64,000 nucleotides of DNA from Thalassotalea psychrophila (GCF_031583595.1 NZ_CP134145.1:1488001-1552000); one strand, 5' to 3'; counted from the stretch's first letter, positions 25,275 through 34,153 are shown. Notes: generated from the sequence alone by a model not told the origin. A program made the numbers and translations.

Positions 25275-26129
25275 ATGACTATAGAAAAGAATTTAATGGC
25301 TGAATTACTTTGTATCGCAGATACAGAGTGGGTATTAGGTCACTGGTATACACGCAGCTTAATGAACAGCCGCAACCTTCAAGATGCAACTGCACTAGGT
25401 GCAATGTCGCAAGATACTTGGGGCCATACCCGCGCATTATTTCGTTATTTAGAAGAAGAAAATAACTTACCAGATTTTCAAATAGAATTTGGTCGTAAAG
25501 CCGTAGAAGTTCATAATATGGATATGCTAGATAATCCACCGCAAAGCTACGGTGATTATATTCTAACAACATACATAGCAGAACTTGCCGTTTGGCGTTT
25601 AATGGCCACGTTTAAAGATGGCTCACATTCAGACATTGCACCAATGATGACTGCGTTTGGTAAAGAATGTTATTTCCACCGTCTTAATTCTGATGGTTGG
25701 TTTACTTTATTTACTGACGAAGAAAAGCAAGAAGCTATTGGCGCAATCGCTCACCGATTAGGTGCAGCCATTGCATGGTTTGGTACTGAGAAAGCTTCAT
25801 CTGAGTGTGAATTATTAGCATCAGGCGTTCGTAGCCAATCAGTGTGGGATGCACGTGAAATGTTCGTTAAAGAAGCATCATCAAAGCTTGCTAAAGTATT
25901 AGATATTACTGAGCAAAAAATTGAAGCTCTTATCGACAGTGTTAACCCATCTGAGCGTAACAATATGCGTCGTCGTCCAGAGGGCACTGAAATGCCAGCA
26001 CCATTATGGGAATATGTTGTACCTACAAACGAAGGCGCAATTTTAGCACGTCGTCCATTATCAGTTTCTGTTCAAGATGAAATTGATTTATGGGACAAGC
26101 CTGAAACGATTGCTTTTGATTACGATTAA
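25275..26129 (+). CDS. Phenylacetyl-CoA epoxidase subunit C-like
   Basis: 284 residues from the ATG at 25275, eight bases after AGGTGAAAG; the GTG at 25266 is part of that ribosome site. The PaaC-like four-helix fold is suggested by LLCIADTEWVLGHWYTRSL, SQDTWGHTRALFRYLEEE, AELAVWRLMATFKDGS and FGKECYFHRLNSDGW. In the family PaaC is the inactive ferritin-like partner that stabilises PaaA. A strong terminator closes the operon about 20 bases downstream. No ferredoxin-reductase (PaaE) gene follows, so the electron donor must be encoded elsewhere. Confidence 0.86.
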   Translation: MTIEKNLMAELLCIADTEWVLGHWYTRSLMNSRNLQDATALGAMSQDTWGHTRALFRYLEEENNLPDFQIEFGRKAVEVHNMDMLDNPPQSYGDYILTTYIAELAVWRLMATFKDGSHSDIAPMMTAFGKECYFHRLNSDGWFTLFTDEEKQEAIGAIAHRLGAAIAWFGTEKASSECELLASGVRSQSVWDAREMFVKEASSKLAKVLDITEQKIEALIDSVNPSERNNMRRRPEGTEMPAPLWEYVVPTNEGAILARRPLSVSVQDEIDLWDKPETIAFDYD

Positions 26130-26151
26130 TTAAATCGATACTTGAGCACTA

Positions 26152-26180
26152 AAAAAATCCTAGCCTTGCTAGGATTTTTT
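26152..26180 (+). terminator. Rho-independent terminator ending the oxygenase operon
   Basis: AAAAAATCCTAGC (26152-26164) pairs with GCTAGGATTTTTT (26168-26180) around a CTT loop. Confidence 0.92.
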
Positions 26181-26385
26181 GCTTTATAAACCATACTAAT
26201 TCCTGAACTTGTTTCAGGATCTAATAGATAACATCAACCATTACTACATACATAGCAATCGCTATGCTCATTTTGATAAACCAATGTCAGCCATAGGCGT
26301 TATTATCATTTGTATTCTAAAATACTGATCACTATAGAAAACAAGTTTATAGCCAATAGGTCAGTGATAAACAAATGAGGCCACA

Positions 26386-27537
26386 ATGGATTTTTCATTA
26401 GACGAAATGCAAACTATCGCCGTAGATAGTTTTAAAAAGTTCTTACAAGCAGAAATTAAACCTATTGCTGATGAATATCGCGACAAATACATTCCAACAC
26501 AATTAGCTAAAGAAATTCAAGCAAAGCTAGCCCCATTTGGCGTAGTAAATGGTTTCTTACCAGAAGAGCTTGGTGGCTTTGATATGGACGCTGTTACGCT
26601 TGGTTTAATGATGCATGAATTAGCCAAAGTTTCGCCTGATATCGCCATTACTACATTAATTTATTTTGCCTCAGGTAAAATGGTGTCAGGTACGCCTGAG
26701 CCACTGCGCAGTAAATACCTTGAAGGCTTCATTAATTGTGAATTGATTGCTTCGGTTGCTATCTCTGAACCAGGCACTGGCTCTGATATTTCTTCTGCTA
26801 CTTGTCGTGCTAAACCAGATGGTGATGATCACTTTATTATCAACGGCGAAAAAATGTGGATATCAAGCGGTGATTACTCAGACTTTATGTATGTGTTGGT
26901 TAACGTTACCGAAGGCGATGAAACCGGCCTCGCAGTATTTTTAGTTGACCGTGAAGAGCATGGCTATGAAACTACTAACATTGATAAAACTGCGCTAAAC
27001 AGCCAATCAACTGCACAAGTGTTTTTTGATAATTGTCGTGTGCCAAAAGAAAACATGGTTGCAGCACCAGGTCAAGGCTTGAAAATGTTGTTAACCCTAT
27101 TGCAATCGTCTCGTCCAATTGTTGGCTTAATGGCGATGGGCATTGCGCAAGCAGCTTTTGATGAAGCAGTGCAGTACGCACTAGATAGAGTACAATTTGG
27201 TAAGCCTATTGCAGCAAAACAAATCGTGCAAGATAAGCTAGCAACTATGTATACAAAAATCGAAGCCGGTAAATTAATGGCGTATAAAGCGCTAAGTTCA
27301 ATTGATCAGAAAAAACGTGCTGATATCGATTCTGCGATGGCAAAATGGTTTTGTACTGATTTAGCTTGCGAAATTGTTGATGAAGCCACAAAAATTCATG
27401 GCGGTAATGGTGTTACCCGTGAATTCCCTGTTGAATATATGGCACGTGCAGCAAAAGTTTTCCGTGTTACCGAAGGCACCAATGAAATCCAAAGACTGAT
27501 GATTGGCCGTGCCATCACTGGTTTAAATGCCTTTTAG
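26386..27537 (+). CDS. Acyl-CoA dehydrogenase
   Basis: 383 residues; GAGG lies upstream of the ATG. All typical acyl-CoA dehydrogenase parts are present: VAISEPGTGSDISSATCRA, the WISSGDYSDFMYV strand, TALNSQSTAQVFFDNCRVP, the arginine-bearing RVQFGKPIAAKQIVQ and the C-terminal IHGGNGVTREFPVEYMARAAK and FRVTEGTNEIQRLMIG. The Glu of TEGT takes the position of the usual catalytic base. It precedes a second, unusual family member by 18 bases, so the two are almost surely co-transcribed. The substrate is unknown; the position after the oxygenase operon suggests that it acts on a related CoA ester. Confidence 0.94.
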   Translation: MDFSLDEMQTIAVDSFKKFLQAEIKPIADEYRDKYIPTQLAKEIQAKLAPFGVVNGFLPEELGGFDMDAVTLGLMMHELAKVSPDIAITTLIYFASGKMVSGTPEPLRSKYLEGFINCELIASVAISEPGTGSDISSATCRAKPDGDDHFIINGEKMWISSGDYSDFMYVLVNVTEGDETGLAVFLVDREEHGYETTNIDKTALNSQSTAQVFFDNCRVPKENMVAAPGQGLKMLLTLLQSSRPIVGLMAMGIAQAAFDEAVQYALDRVQFGKPIAAKQIVQDKLATMYTKIEAGKLMAYKALSSIDQKKRADIDSAMAKWFCTDLACEIVDEATKIHGGNGVTREFPVEYMARAAKVFRVTEGTNEIQRLMIGRAITGLNAF

Positions 27538-27555
27538 GTTAAATGGGAAAATATT

Positions 27556-28731
27556 ATGAATTTTGATTTAACTATGGAACAGCAAATGATCGCCGATATG
27601 GCCGCTGATCTTGCTAAAAAATATGACCCAGAATATTGGCGTGAAAAAGACGAAAACAAAGCATACCCGCAAGAGTTTATGGACGAAATTGGTTCATTAG
27701 GCTTCTTCGGTTTGCCACTTGCTGAAAAGTGGGGCGGTGCCGATGCTGGTCTAACCGATGTTGCTTTAGCGATGGAAGCGTTATGTCGTGGCGGCGGTGG
27801 TGGCGGTCCTGCATTGGGTTATTTATTTGGTCTACTTGGTAACTTGTCTGTTGCTCATCATGCCAACGACAGTCAAAAAGAAAAATATTTACCTGCATTT
27901 GCTGCTGGCGAAAAAACCTGTGCATTTGCTTTATCTGAGCCGAATGCCGGAACTAATTCATTAAACATTGAAACCTTTGCCAAAAAAGACGGTGATGATT
28001 ACATCATTAACGGTGGTAAGTGGTTTATTACTAATATCGACAATACCGATGCTGTTCTTATTGTTGCTCGTACAACTAAGAAAGAAGACGTAAAAAATAA
28101 AGCTGCCGGTATTTCTTTATTTTTAGTCGACCTGCCTGCGGAAGGTATTAGCTACACACCTATTGATAAGCACGGTTACCATTACTACAAATCGTTCCAG
28201 GTATTCTTTGATAACGTTCGCGTATCAAAAGATTGCCTGTTAGGCGAAGAAGGTAAGGGCTTTTATCAATTACTAGGTACACTTAATCCTGAACGTATTT
28301 TAATTGCATCAGGCGCATGTGGTACGGCAAAGCTTGCTCTTGAACATGCTATTGAGTATGCCAAAGAGCGTAATGTGTTTGGCCAGCCAATAGGTGCTCA
28401 TCAAGCAGTACAACATCCATTAGCAGCGGCATATGCAAAAGTTGAAGCTGCGTGGGGGCAAGTATTAAAAGCGGCTACTCTATACGATGATGGTAAGTCA
28501 GATAAAGAAGTTGGGGATGTTGCCAATATGGCGAAATGGCTTGCCGCAGAATCTGCGTTAGAAGCTACTCATCATGCAATGCAAACGTTAGGTGGTTGTG
28601 GTTTTGCCCGCGAATATCACGTTGAACGTTGGTTTAGAGAATGTCAGTTATTCCGCTTAGCACCGGTAACTCAGCAGATGACTCTAAACTATTTGGGTGA
28701 ACATGTGTTGGGGTTACCTAAGTCATATTAA
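27556..28731 (+). CDS. Acyl-CoA dehydrogenase family protein lacking the usual catalytic Glu motif
   Basis: 391 residues. The fold is clearly acyl-CoA dehydrogenase: ALSEPNAGTNSLNIETFAKK, GGKWFITNIDNTDAVLIVAR, QVFFDNVRVSKDCLLGEEGKG, KERNVFGQPIGAHQAVQHPL and LGGCGFAREYHVERWFREC. However, where most members have [YF]EGT[NS]EIQ, this protein has LAPVTQQMTLNYLGEHVLG, so no Glu is at the canonical base position. A base elsewhere, as in isovaleryl-CoA dehydrogenase, or a different reaction is possible. It lies 18 bases after the preceding dehydrogenase and may form a heteromeric enzyme with it. A strong terminator follows. Confidence 0.92.
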   Translation: MNFDLTMEQQMIADMAADLAKKYDPEYWREKDENKAYPQEFMDEIGSLGFFGLPLAEKWGGADAGLTDVALAMEALCRGGGGGGPALGYLFGLLGNLSVAHHANDSQKEKYLPAFAAGEKTCAFALSEPNAGTNSLNIETFAKKDGDDYIINGGKWFITNIDNTDAVLIVARTTKKEDVKNKAAGISLFLVDLPAEGISYTPIDKHGYHYYKSFQVFFDNVRVSKDCLLGEEGKGFYQLLGTLNPERILIASGACGTAKLALEHAIEYAKERNVFGQPIGAHQAVQHPLAAAYAKVEAAWGQVLKAATLYDDGKSDKEVGDVANMAKWLAAESALEATHHAMQTLGGCGFAREYHVERWFRECQLFRLAPVTQQMTLNYLGEHVLGLPKSY

Positions 28732-28777
28732 TAAAATGCCTTAACTATTGAAAACACATAACAACATTTAGTTGTCT

Positions 28778-28813
28778 AAAAGCACTTGATTATGCAATTA
28801 ATCAAGTGCTTTT
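28778..28813. terminator. Bidirectional terminator between convergent genes
   Basis: A 15-bp perfect stem (28778-28792 with 28799-28813) around TGCAAT, with A-rich left and T-rich right ends. It serves the dehydrogenase operon and the convergent enoyl-CoA hydratase gene. Confidence 0.92.
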
Positions 28814-28826
28814 TTTATGTTTAATC

Positions 28827-29642
28827 TTAACTTGAAAGTTCTACAGCTGTGTCGATAAATATCCCCTGTATGTCATAGGCTTCTCTTTCTGTTTGCCCTC
28901 CATGTTTAAGAAATGCAGTTATATGTGTTTGAGTTTTCTCTTCTTTTGCTCGTTCTAGAAAGTAACGCAATTCAAGTTCAGAGCCCACATCCTCGTCTAT
29001 TATAGAAGCCGTTATAATTTCCTTGTACATCACAATGTCACGAATTTCCCAACCAGCGACAATTGCAAAAAATTGTGCTAAAAATGCATCAAGATCTGCT
29101 TTAGGAATAAACTGAGTAATGATATTTAATTTTTCGGCCTGTTGTGCGCTAAAGTCAGCACCAGATAGTAATGCCTGAAGTGCTTTACCTTTTCCTAAAC
29201 GTCGAGCAAACTGAACTGCACCTTGTCCTCCTGTTGGAATGTTGATGTATAACTCTGGCTGGGCGAAAGCTGAATTTTCAGTCCCGTATGCTAAATCACA
29301 TGCCATAACAAATTCATTACCACCACCACGCGCCACACCATCAACGACAGCAATAGATAGCTGTTTCATTGCTTTAATGTTGGCTATCATATGGTTGAAT
29401 TCAATTGAGGCAGCTTGTCCGCCTTGAGTGCCGTTAATAATATTAAGATCTAAGTGAGCTATAAAAAAAGCTTCATGGAACGATTTAAAAACAACAGCTT
29501 TAGTTTCTCGGTTATCCTTTAATGAAAGAATAAATGCGTTTAACTCATTAATTAAGTCAATAGTCAAAATATTCACTGGAGGGTTTTTAATTAGAACTGT
29601 AGCCACGCCAGCTTCTTGGGTTATCGTTAGTTTTTTCATCAT
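28827..29642 (-). CDS. Enoyl-CoA hydratase/isomerase family protein
   Basis: 271 residues. AAGGA lies five bases before the first of two ATG codons. The crotonase fold is seen in VFKSFHEAFFIAHLDL, the oxyanion-hole region VDGVARGGGNEFVMACDLAYG and FAQPELYINIPTGGQGAVQFA. Both Glu residues matching the hydratase catalytic pair (in GNEF and QPEL) are present, so water addition to a 2-enoyl-CoA is plausible. It is transcribed away from a LysR gene whose start is about 140 bases away; this arrangement usually means regulation by that LysR protein. Confidence 0.9.
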   Translation of the reverse strand: MMKKLTITQEAGVATVLIKNPPVNILTIDLINELNAFILSLKDNRETKAVVFKSFHEAFFIAHLDLNIINGTQGGQAASIEFNHMIANIKAMKQLSIAVVDGVARGGGNEFVMACDLAYGTENSAFAQPELYINIPTGGQGAVQFARRLGKGKALQALLSGADFSAQQAEKLNIITQFIPKADLDAFLAQFFAIVAGWEIRDIVMYKEIITASIIDEDVGSELELRYFLERAKEEKTQTHITAFLKHGGQTEREAYDIQGIFIDTAVELSS

Positions 29643-29755
29643 AATGTTCCTTTTAAGGTAGTCAGGACAGAGACAACATTTGTCTCTCTTCGAATTTAAG
29701 AAACTATATTAAGCGTAAATAAGGTGTCTAAAAACAAGCTAAAATGAACTATACT

Positions 29756-29772
29756 GTTTCCAAATAGGAAAC
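29756..29772. promoter_or_regulatory. Perfect palindrome in the LysR/enoyl-CoA hydratase intergenic region
   Basis: GTTTCC-AAATA-GGAAAC, six-base arms with a five-base centre, 12 bases before the LysR start codon. Its position just upstream of the LysR gene fits an autoregulatory site. Confidence 0.6.
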
Positions 29773-29784
29773 AATGAGGTGTTT

Positions 29785-30732
29785 ATGGACCTTGCAAGTC
29801 GATTACTACTTTTACTTGAAGTCTCTGAGTTAGGTAGTTTTACAAAGGTGTCGGAGCATAGAAATGTCAATAGATCTGCTATTTCTAAACAAATAGGTAA
29901 GCTTGAACAAGAGCTTAGCGTTCATTTATTGAATCGAACTACACGCTCACTATCATTAACTGCAGCTGGCGTTGAAATGGTTAATCAAGCAAAACAATTA
30001 CGAAATTTGCTCAATAAATCAAAACGATTGGCAGAAAACTATCACAATGAACCTAGAGGGGATCTCAAAATCTCCAGCTCTACATTTTTTGGTCGTCAGT
30101 ATGTGCAACATGCTATTTTAAAGTTTCAGGCACGGTATCCTGATATTCGTGTTGAGCTACTTCTGGAAGACAGAGTTGTCGATTTAGTTGGTGAAGGCTT
30201 TGATATAGGTTTTCGTATTGGTGAACCGGAAGAGTCCAACCTAATTGCCAAACAAATAGCCAGAAACCGACTATTAATCGTTGCTGCACCTGCATTTATA
30301 GATAAATATGGGAAACCCAATACAATACCAAAACTAGAAAGCCTACCTGCGGTTGTATATTCTGCTCAAGGGTTATTGATTGATAAAATCAAGTACCGTG
30401 ACAACGCAGGAAACGAAGCATTTATACAGCTAAATCCAATTTATAAAGTTAATGAAGTTGAAATGCTAATCAATACTGTTTTAGCTGGAAGAATGTTTGC
30501 TGTAACTACAGCACAGATGATTGAAAATGAGGTTCTAGAAGGCAAGCTTGTACCTATTATGACACATATAAACTTAACTAATTACGGGACATTTTATGCG
30601 GTATACCCTCATAGGGATTCACCACTGAAAACAAGACTATTTATCGAAACACTAAAAGAAGTAATTGGTGATAAAACACCTATTTGGGAAACTCGAATTC
30701 CTGGTTTTCAGAAAATGTATGGTAATGGTTAG
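29785..30732 (+). CDS. LysR-family transcriptional regulator
   Basis: 315 residues from the ATG at 29785, which follows GAGG; an in-frame GTG at 29779 is part of the ribosome site. The winged-helix HTH is at residues 1-60 (SFTKVSEHRNVNRSAISKQI, then LLNRTTRSLSLTAAG), and the effector-binding domain follows (GDLKISSSTFFGRQYV, VGEGFDIGFRIGEPEESNL). This is the subgroup that resembles CrgA/YafC regulators. It is divergent from the enoyl-CoA hydratase gene and probably controls it together with itself. Confidence 0.93.
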   Translation: MDLASRLLLLLEVSELGSFTKVSEHRNVNRSAISKQIGKLEQELSVHLLNRTTRSLSLTAAGVEMVNQAKQLRNLLNKSKRLAENYHNEPRGDLKISSSTFFGRQYVQHAILKFQARYPDIRVELLLEDRVVDLVGEGFDIGFRIGEPEESNLIAKQIARNRLLIVAAPAFIDKYGKPNTIPKLESLPAVVYSAQGLLIDKIKYRDNAGNEAFIQLNPIYKVNEVEMLINTVLAGRMFAVTTAQMIENEVLEGKLVPIMTHINLTNYGTFYAVYPHRDSPLKTRLFIETLKEVIGDKTPIWETRIPGFQKMYGNG

Positions 30733-30899
30733 TTCGCCGAATAATTATCAAGACACAAGAAATTATTTATCTCATTGATTTATTTATTAAATACTTTCAA
30801 AAAACATCTCTCTCCAACTACCTATTTTAATTATCTCTGCTATACATAAAGTAATAAAAATAGTTACTAATAAGAATTATCGTTCCTGGAGAAAATTAT

Positions 30900-31736
30900 A
30901 TGCCTCAATCTTTTCAACGCAAAAGTGTGACTAAGCTTGCGCTCGCTTTACTTGCTTCAATGTCATTTTCAGCACTGTCTGCTGAAGAAAATGCCGCAGA
31001 TAAAGCCGCAAAAGAATTAGCCAATCCAAATACTGCCTTTGCTTCGTTAAATTTTAAATTTCAACACAGAACCTATGAGGGAGATATTCCAGGTGCTGAT
31101 GACCAAGATGGGCAAATGATATTGTTTCAACCATCACTACCTTTTCCGCGTGAAGATGGTACCAAGATAATATGGAGGCCAGCTGTTCCTATTCATATTT
31201 CTACACCTTGGCAAGAAGAGTCAGGTTTAGGGGATATATCCATGGATGTAGCTTATGCTTTCGCGCCACCTAAAGATAACCCTGGAGAGCTTATGGCTGT
31301 TGGGGTATTTACTTCCTTACCAACAGGGGATGAAAAGGTTGGGGGCGGCGAAGCTACAACTTTGGGACCAGAGTTTTTATGGGGACAAATATCAGCCGAC
31401 GGTATTATTGGCATGTTTCCAAACCATCAATGGGATGTGGCAGGCGACATTGATATTAGCATTACATCATCGCAATTTTTTTATGTTAAATTACCTGGCG
31501 GTGGTTGGAACTACGGTACCTCACCAACACTTAGCTATGATCATAAAGCCGAGGAGTGGACTATTCCGCTAAACTTCTCATTTGGTAAAACCGTTATGTT
31601 TGGTACTAGGCCTTGGAAACTTGGTATGGAAATTAACTATTATGTTGAAAAGCCAGATGACTTTGGCCCTGAATGGATGATCAGCTTTAATGTATCGCCT
31701 GTGGTTGAAAACGTTATGGCTAACTGGTTTAGATAA
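30900..31736 (+). CDS. Outer-membrane beta-barrel protein, phenol MetA-like/neuromedin-U-like family
   Basis: 278 residues with signal peptide cut near ALSAEEN; GGAG lies before the ATG. After the signal the protein is beta-rich with features of the PF13557-like (MetA pathway) barrel family: LNFKFQHRTYEGDIPGADDQ, VPIHISTPWQEESGLGDISM, FTSLPTGDEKVGGGEATTLGP and a final ISFNVSPVVENVMANWF. Members of this family often occur in aromatic catabolic clusters and are supposed to help uptake, but proof is limited. It is a single gene ended by a terminator. Confidence 0.75.
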   Translation: MPQSFQRKSVTKLALALLASMSFSALSAEENAADKAAKELANPNTAFASLNFKFQHRTYEGDIPGADDQDGQMILFQPSLPFPREDGTKIIWRPAVPIHISTPWQEESGLGDISMDVAYAFAPPKDNPGELMAVGVFTSLPTGDEKVGGGEATTLGPEFLWGQISADGIIGMFPNHQWDVAGDIDISITSSQFFYVKLPGGGWNYGTSPTLSYDHKAEEWTIPLNFSFGKTVMFGTRPWKLGMEINYYVEKPDDFGPEWMISFNVSPVVENVMANWFR

Positions 31737-31760
31737 ACGATTAAATAATTCATTGTTAAT

Positions 31761-31789
31761 AAAAAAACGCTAATTTTAGCGTTTTTTTT
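31761..31789 (+). terminator. Rho-independent terminator
   Basis: AAAAAAACGCTAA (31761-31773) pairs with TTAGCG and the T run (31776-31789). A 31-bp repeat begins two bases after the T run. Confidence 0.88.
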
Positions 31790-31791
31790 GA

Positions 31792-31822
31792 TTCAGGAAA
31801 TAATCAATGCAAATCCCCATGG
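31792..31822. repeat. Terminator-adjacent 31-bp repeat, diverged copy
   Basis: It begins TTCAGG, contains AATGCAAA and ends CCCCATGG, with the same 31-base length as the copies at 11290 and 11342 and 23 of 31 identical positions. As at 11290, it starts exactly two bases after a terminator T run. Confidence 0.65.
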
Positions 31823-31894
31823 AACGTTCATTCATATCCTTATGAACACATCATATACAACTTTCATGTTGAAAACGGGAATAGATTTGTAGTA

Positions 31895-32944
31895 TTAAAA
31901 CTTTAAATTATTAATCCGTTCCATATATGACTTTCTATAATCTGCCGGTGAGTTTCCAGTCCATCGATTATAAGCTTTGTTAAATGAGCTCGAACTCGTG
32001 TAACCCAATTTAAACGCTATCTGCTTAATTTGAACGCCTGGTTGCTGTAATAAATGTCTTGCTAATACCGGCAGTACTTTGTTTTTAATCGTATTTAGAT
32101 CTGTTTTCTGCTCATTTAACTTTAAAGTAATGAACTCTAAATTTAAACCTAAGTCTTTGCTGATATCTGCGTTGTCTATGTTGTTACTTAATACTGTATC
32201 TATAAACCAAGAACGGACTTTTAACACCATATTGTCAGGAGCTATATCAACGAGCCGCTTGGAAGCGAGTTGATAATAAGCCAAGTTACAATGGCTATCG
32301 CCAGCGGGAAGGAGAGTAAATAAACGATCCTTTTTAATAAGTATCTGCCCCTTGTTTTCTGGCGTAGTTTCGACAACGCAACCGGCAAGTTTTGCAAGCT
32401 TGTCTTGGGTTTTTTTCTCAATGCCTTCTGGCACAATAATTTTGTCGGGACTAAAGTCTTTATGGGCAACAGTGCGTAAATTAGATAAGCTGGCTGAAAT
32501 TCCACCTTGGATAGTTTGATAATGAATATTATCTTCAATTACATCGTTATCAGGAATAAAAGTTAACACGCCGTATTCATCAGTTTCTTCAAACGATGCA
32601 GTGTTAAAAATAAATAAAATACGAGAGAACTCTGCCCAAAATTCAAAAAAACAACGTAAAGTCGTCGCCGAACTTACCGCTAAGCCAAAAACACCAAATA
32701 AAGCAGGGTTAATAGGTTTGGCAAAATTTAATTGAATCGGAAACTGTAGGTTTGTTTCGCCCCACTTTTGGATGATACTTTTTATATATCTGCGGCCACT
32801 GACACTTAAATCATCGGCCTCAATGTAATTATCTAATAATGAAGAGATGTCATCATTTAAGTTTATTTGTTCAGAATATATCTTTTTAAACGCTTCTAAA
32901 ATAAAAAGATAACGTTTTGTATGGCCAGCAACTTCAAGTTTCAT
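31895..32944 (-). CDS. AraC-family regulator (OruR/ArgR-like, Arabinose_bd-type N-terminus)
   Basis: 349 residues. The C-terminal AraC DNA-binding domain is clear: two helix-turn-helix units with the second around LLQQPGVQIKQIAFKLGYTSSSSFNKAYNRWTGNSPADYRKSY. The N-terminal 230 residues resemble the Arabinose_bd-type region (FGVFGLAVSSATTLRCFFEFW). It is divergent from a second AraC gene at 33064, with tandem direct repeats between them. Such regulators usually activate neighbouring catabolic genes when a small acid or amine is present. The target is not known. Confidence 0.92.
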   Translation of the reverse strand: MKLEVAGHTKRYLFILEAFKKIYSEQINLNDDISSLLDNYIEADDLSVSGRRYIKSIIQKWGETNLQFPIQLNFAKPINPALFGVFGLAVSSATTLRCFFEFWAEFSRILFIFNTASFEETDEYGVLTFIPDNDVIEDNIHYQTIQGGISASLSNLRTVAHKDFSPDKIIVPEGIEKKTQDKLAKLAGCVVETTPENKGQILIKKDRLFTLLPAGDSHCNLAYYQLASKRLVDIAPDNMVLKVRSWFIDTVLSNNIDNADISKDLGLNLEFITLKLNEQKTDLNTIKNKVLPVLARHLLQQPGVQIKQIAFKLGYTSSSSFNKAYNRWTGNSPADYRKSYMERINNLKF

Positions 32945-32980
32945 ATATTATATCTTTTCAATTAAATGTTTTTGAATAAT

Positions 32981-33010
32981 AATTAAATATTAGCTAATTA
33001 AATATTAGCA
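32981..33010. promoter_or_regulatory. Two tandem 15-bp direct repeats between divergent AraC genes
   Basis: AATTAAATATTAGCT (32981-32995) is followed at once by AATTAAATATTAGCA (32996-33010), 14 of 15 identical. AraC-type regulators bind direct repeats, so this may be an operator. Confidence 0.6.
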
Positions 33011-33027
33011 GATAAAAATTAATAGAT

Positions 33028-33044
33028 TCAGCATTTTATGCTGA
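33028..33044. promoter_or_regulatory. Short perfect palindrome before the AraC gene at 33064
   Basis: TCAGCAT-TTT-ATGCTGA, seven-base arms, ends 20 bases before the GTG start. It could be an operator or an mRNA leader hairpin. Confidence 0.5.
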
Positions 33045-33063
33045 CTCATATAAGGAAGGCAAG

Positions 33064-34092
33064 GTGGAAATACTCGACTATCAACATTCAGTGATCCGTT
33101 CATTGTTGCATATGCTTATTCAAACATTAGAAGATGCAGGAGAAAGTGTTGATTCTTTACGACAATATATGGAAATTATTGATAGCCAAGATTTGCTTGC
33201 CCAATGTGGTCGAGTTAAAGGCAGTTCGTTTCTTCCTATTTTAGCCTTATTGTTAAATAACGATAAAAAGCCTTTTTTAGTATTAAACATGGTCAATAAC
33301 TACCGACCAGTTACGTTTAATGCATTAGGGCCACTATGCTACTCTTGCGAAACTGTACGAGAAAATATCGAATTATTAATAAAGCACTACTCAATGATCA
33401 GCACAGGCGCAGAAGTCTATTTAAAAAAGACGGATGATAGTTGGTTTGTTGGCGCAAGATCTCGTCACCATAAACTTAATGAATCTAAAATGCAGCTTGC
33501 TTGGGTGTGTAACATGTATGCCCATTTGAAATTCAGTGTCAGTAATGAATTTATTTTTCACAAAGTCTGTCTAAGTATTCCTAGACCTGAACAAAAGTAT
33601 GTTGAAGAAATAAATGCTGTATTTAACACCGAAGTAGAATTTGACTGTGAAGATAGTGGTTTTTATTTAACCACAGGTCAATTAGATATTGAACAGGTCG
33701 GTTTCGATCCGCAAATTTACGCTTTGAATCAGAAGTTAGTTGATGAATATGAACAACGCTTTGAATACTTTGAATTACCAACTCGTATATATTCTAATAT
33801 ATTAGAGTTAATGAAAAAGGGCGTGTTTTCAAAAGAAGCAATCGCGAGAGAATTAGGTATGAGCACACGCAGCTTAAGCCAAAAAATAAAACAGTTTGGA
33901 TTAAATTATCGTGATATTTCTGAGAATGCACGAATGACATTAGCGAAAGAGTATTTATCTAACTTAGACCTTAAGTTGGTTGAAGTGGCAGAGAAACTTT
34001 GTTTTTCTGAAAACAGCAACTTTACTCGTTCTTTTAAGGCGCATAGTGGACAAACCCCTCGAGAATTTAGAGCGAAGTTAAAAGTTACATAG
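33064..34092 (+). CDS. AraC-family regulator
   Basis: 342 residues from a GTG start after AAGGAAGG. The C-terminal AraC domain holds two HTH units: KEAIARELGMSTRSLSQKIK and LVEVAEKLCFSENSNFTRSF, then HSGQTPREFRAKL. The N-terminal sensor part has no motif I can assign. It is divergent from the AraC gene at 31895-32944 and is followed, after a terminator, by a porin gene that it may activate. Confidence 0.92.
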   Translation: MEILDYQHSVIRSLLHMLIQTLEDAGESVDSLRQYMEIIDSQDLLAQCGRVKGSSFLPILALLLNNDKKPFLVLNMVNNYRPVTFNALGPLCYSCETVRENIELLIKHYSMISTGAEVYLKKTDDSWFVGARSRHHKLNESKMQLAWVCNMYAHLKFSVSNEFIFHKVCLSIPRPEQKYVEEINAVFNTEVEFDCEDSGFYLTTGQLDIEQVGFDPQIYALNQKLVDEYEQRFEYFELPTRIYSNILELMKKGVFSKEAIARELGMSTRSLSQKIKQFGLNYRDISENARMTLAKEYLSNLDLKLVEVAEKLCFSENSNFTRSFKAHSGQTPREFRAKLKVT

Positions 34093-34114
34093 CGGAAGAA
34101 ACTTAGCTAATGTC

Positions 34115-34153
34115 AGCCGCGTTAATTTTCAAAAAATAACGCGGCTTTTTTTT
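34115..34153 (+). terminator. Rho-independent terminator after AraC gene
   Basis: AGCCGCGTTA (34115-34124) pairs with TAACGCGGCT (34137-34146), followed by Ts. Confidence 0.92.

Noticed and set aside
26190..26385. Possible extra gene or tRNA between the paaC-like and acyl-CoA dehydrogenase genes
   Set aside because: No cloverleaf, no ORF of useful size; only a short imperfect palindrome (TCCTGAACTTGTTTCAGGA).
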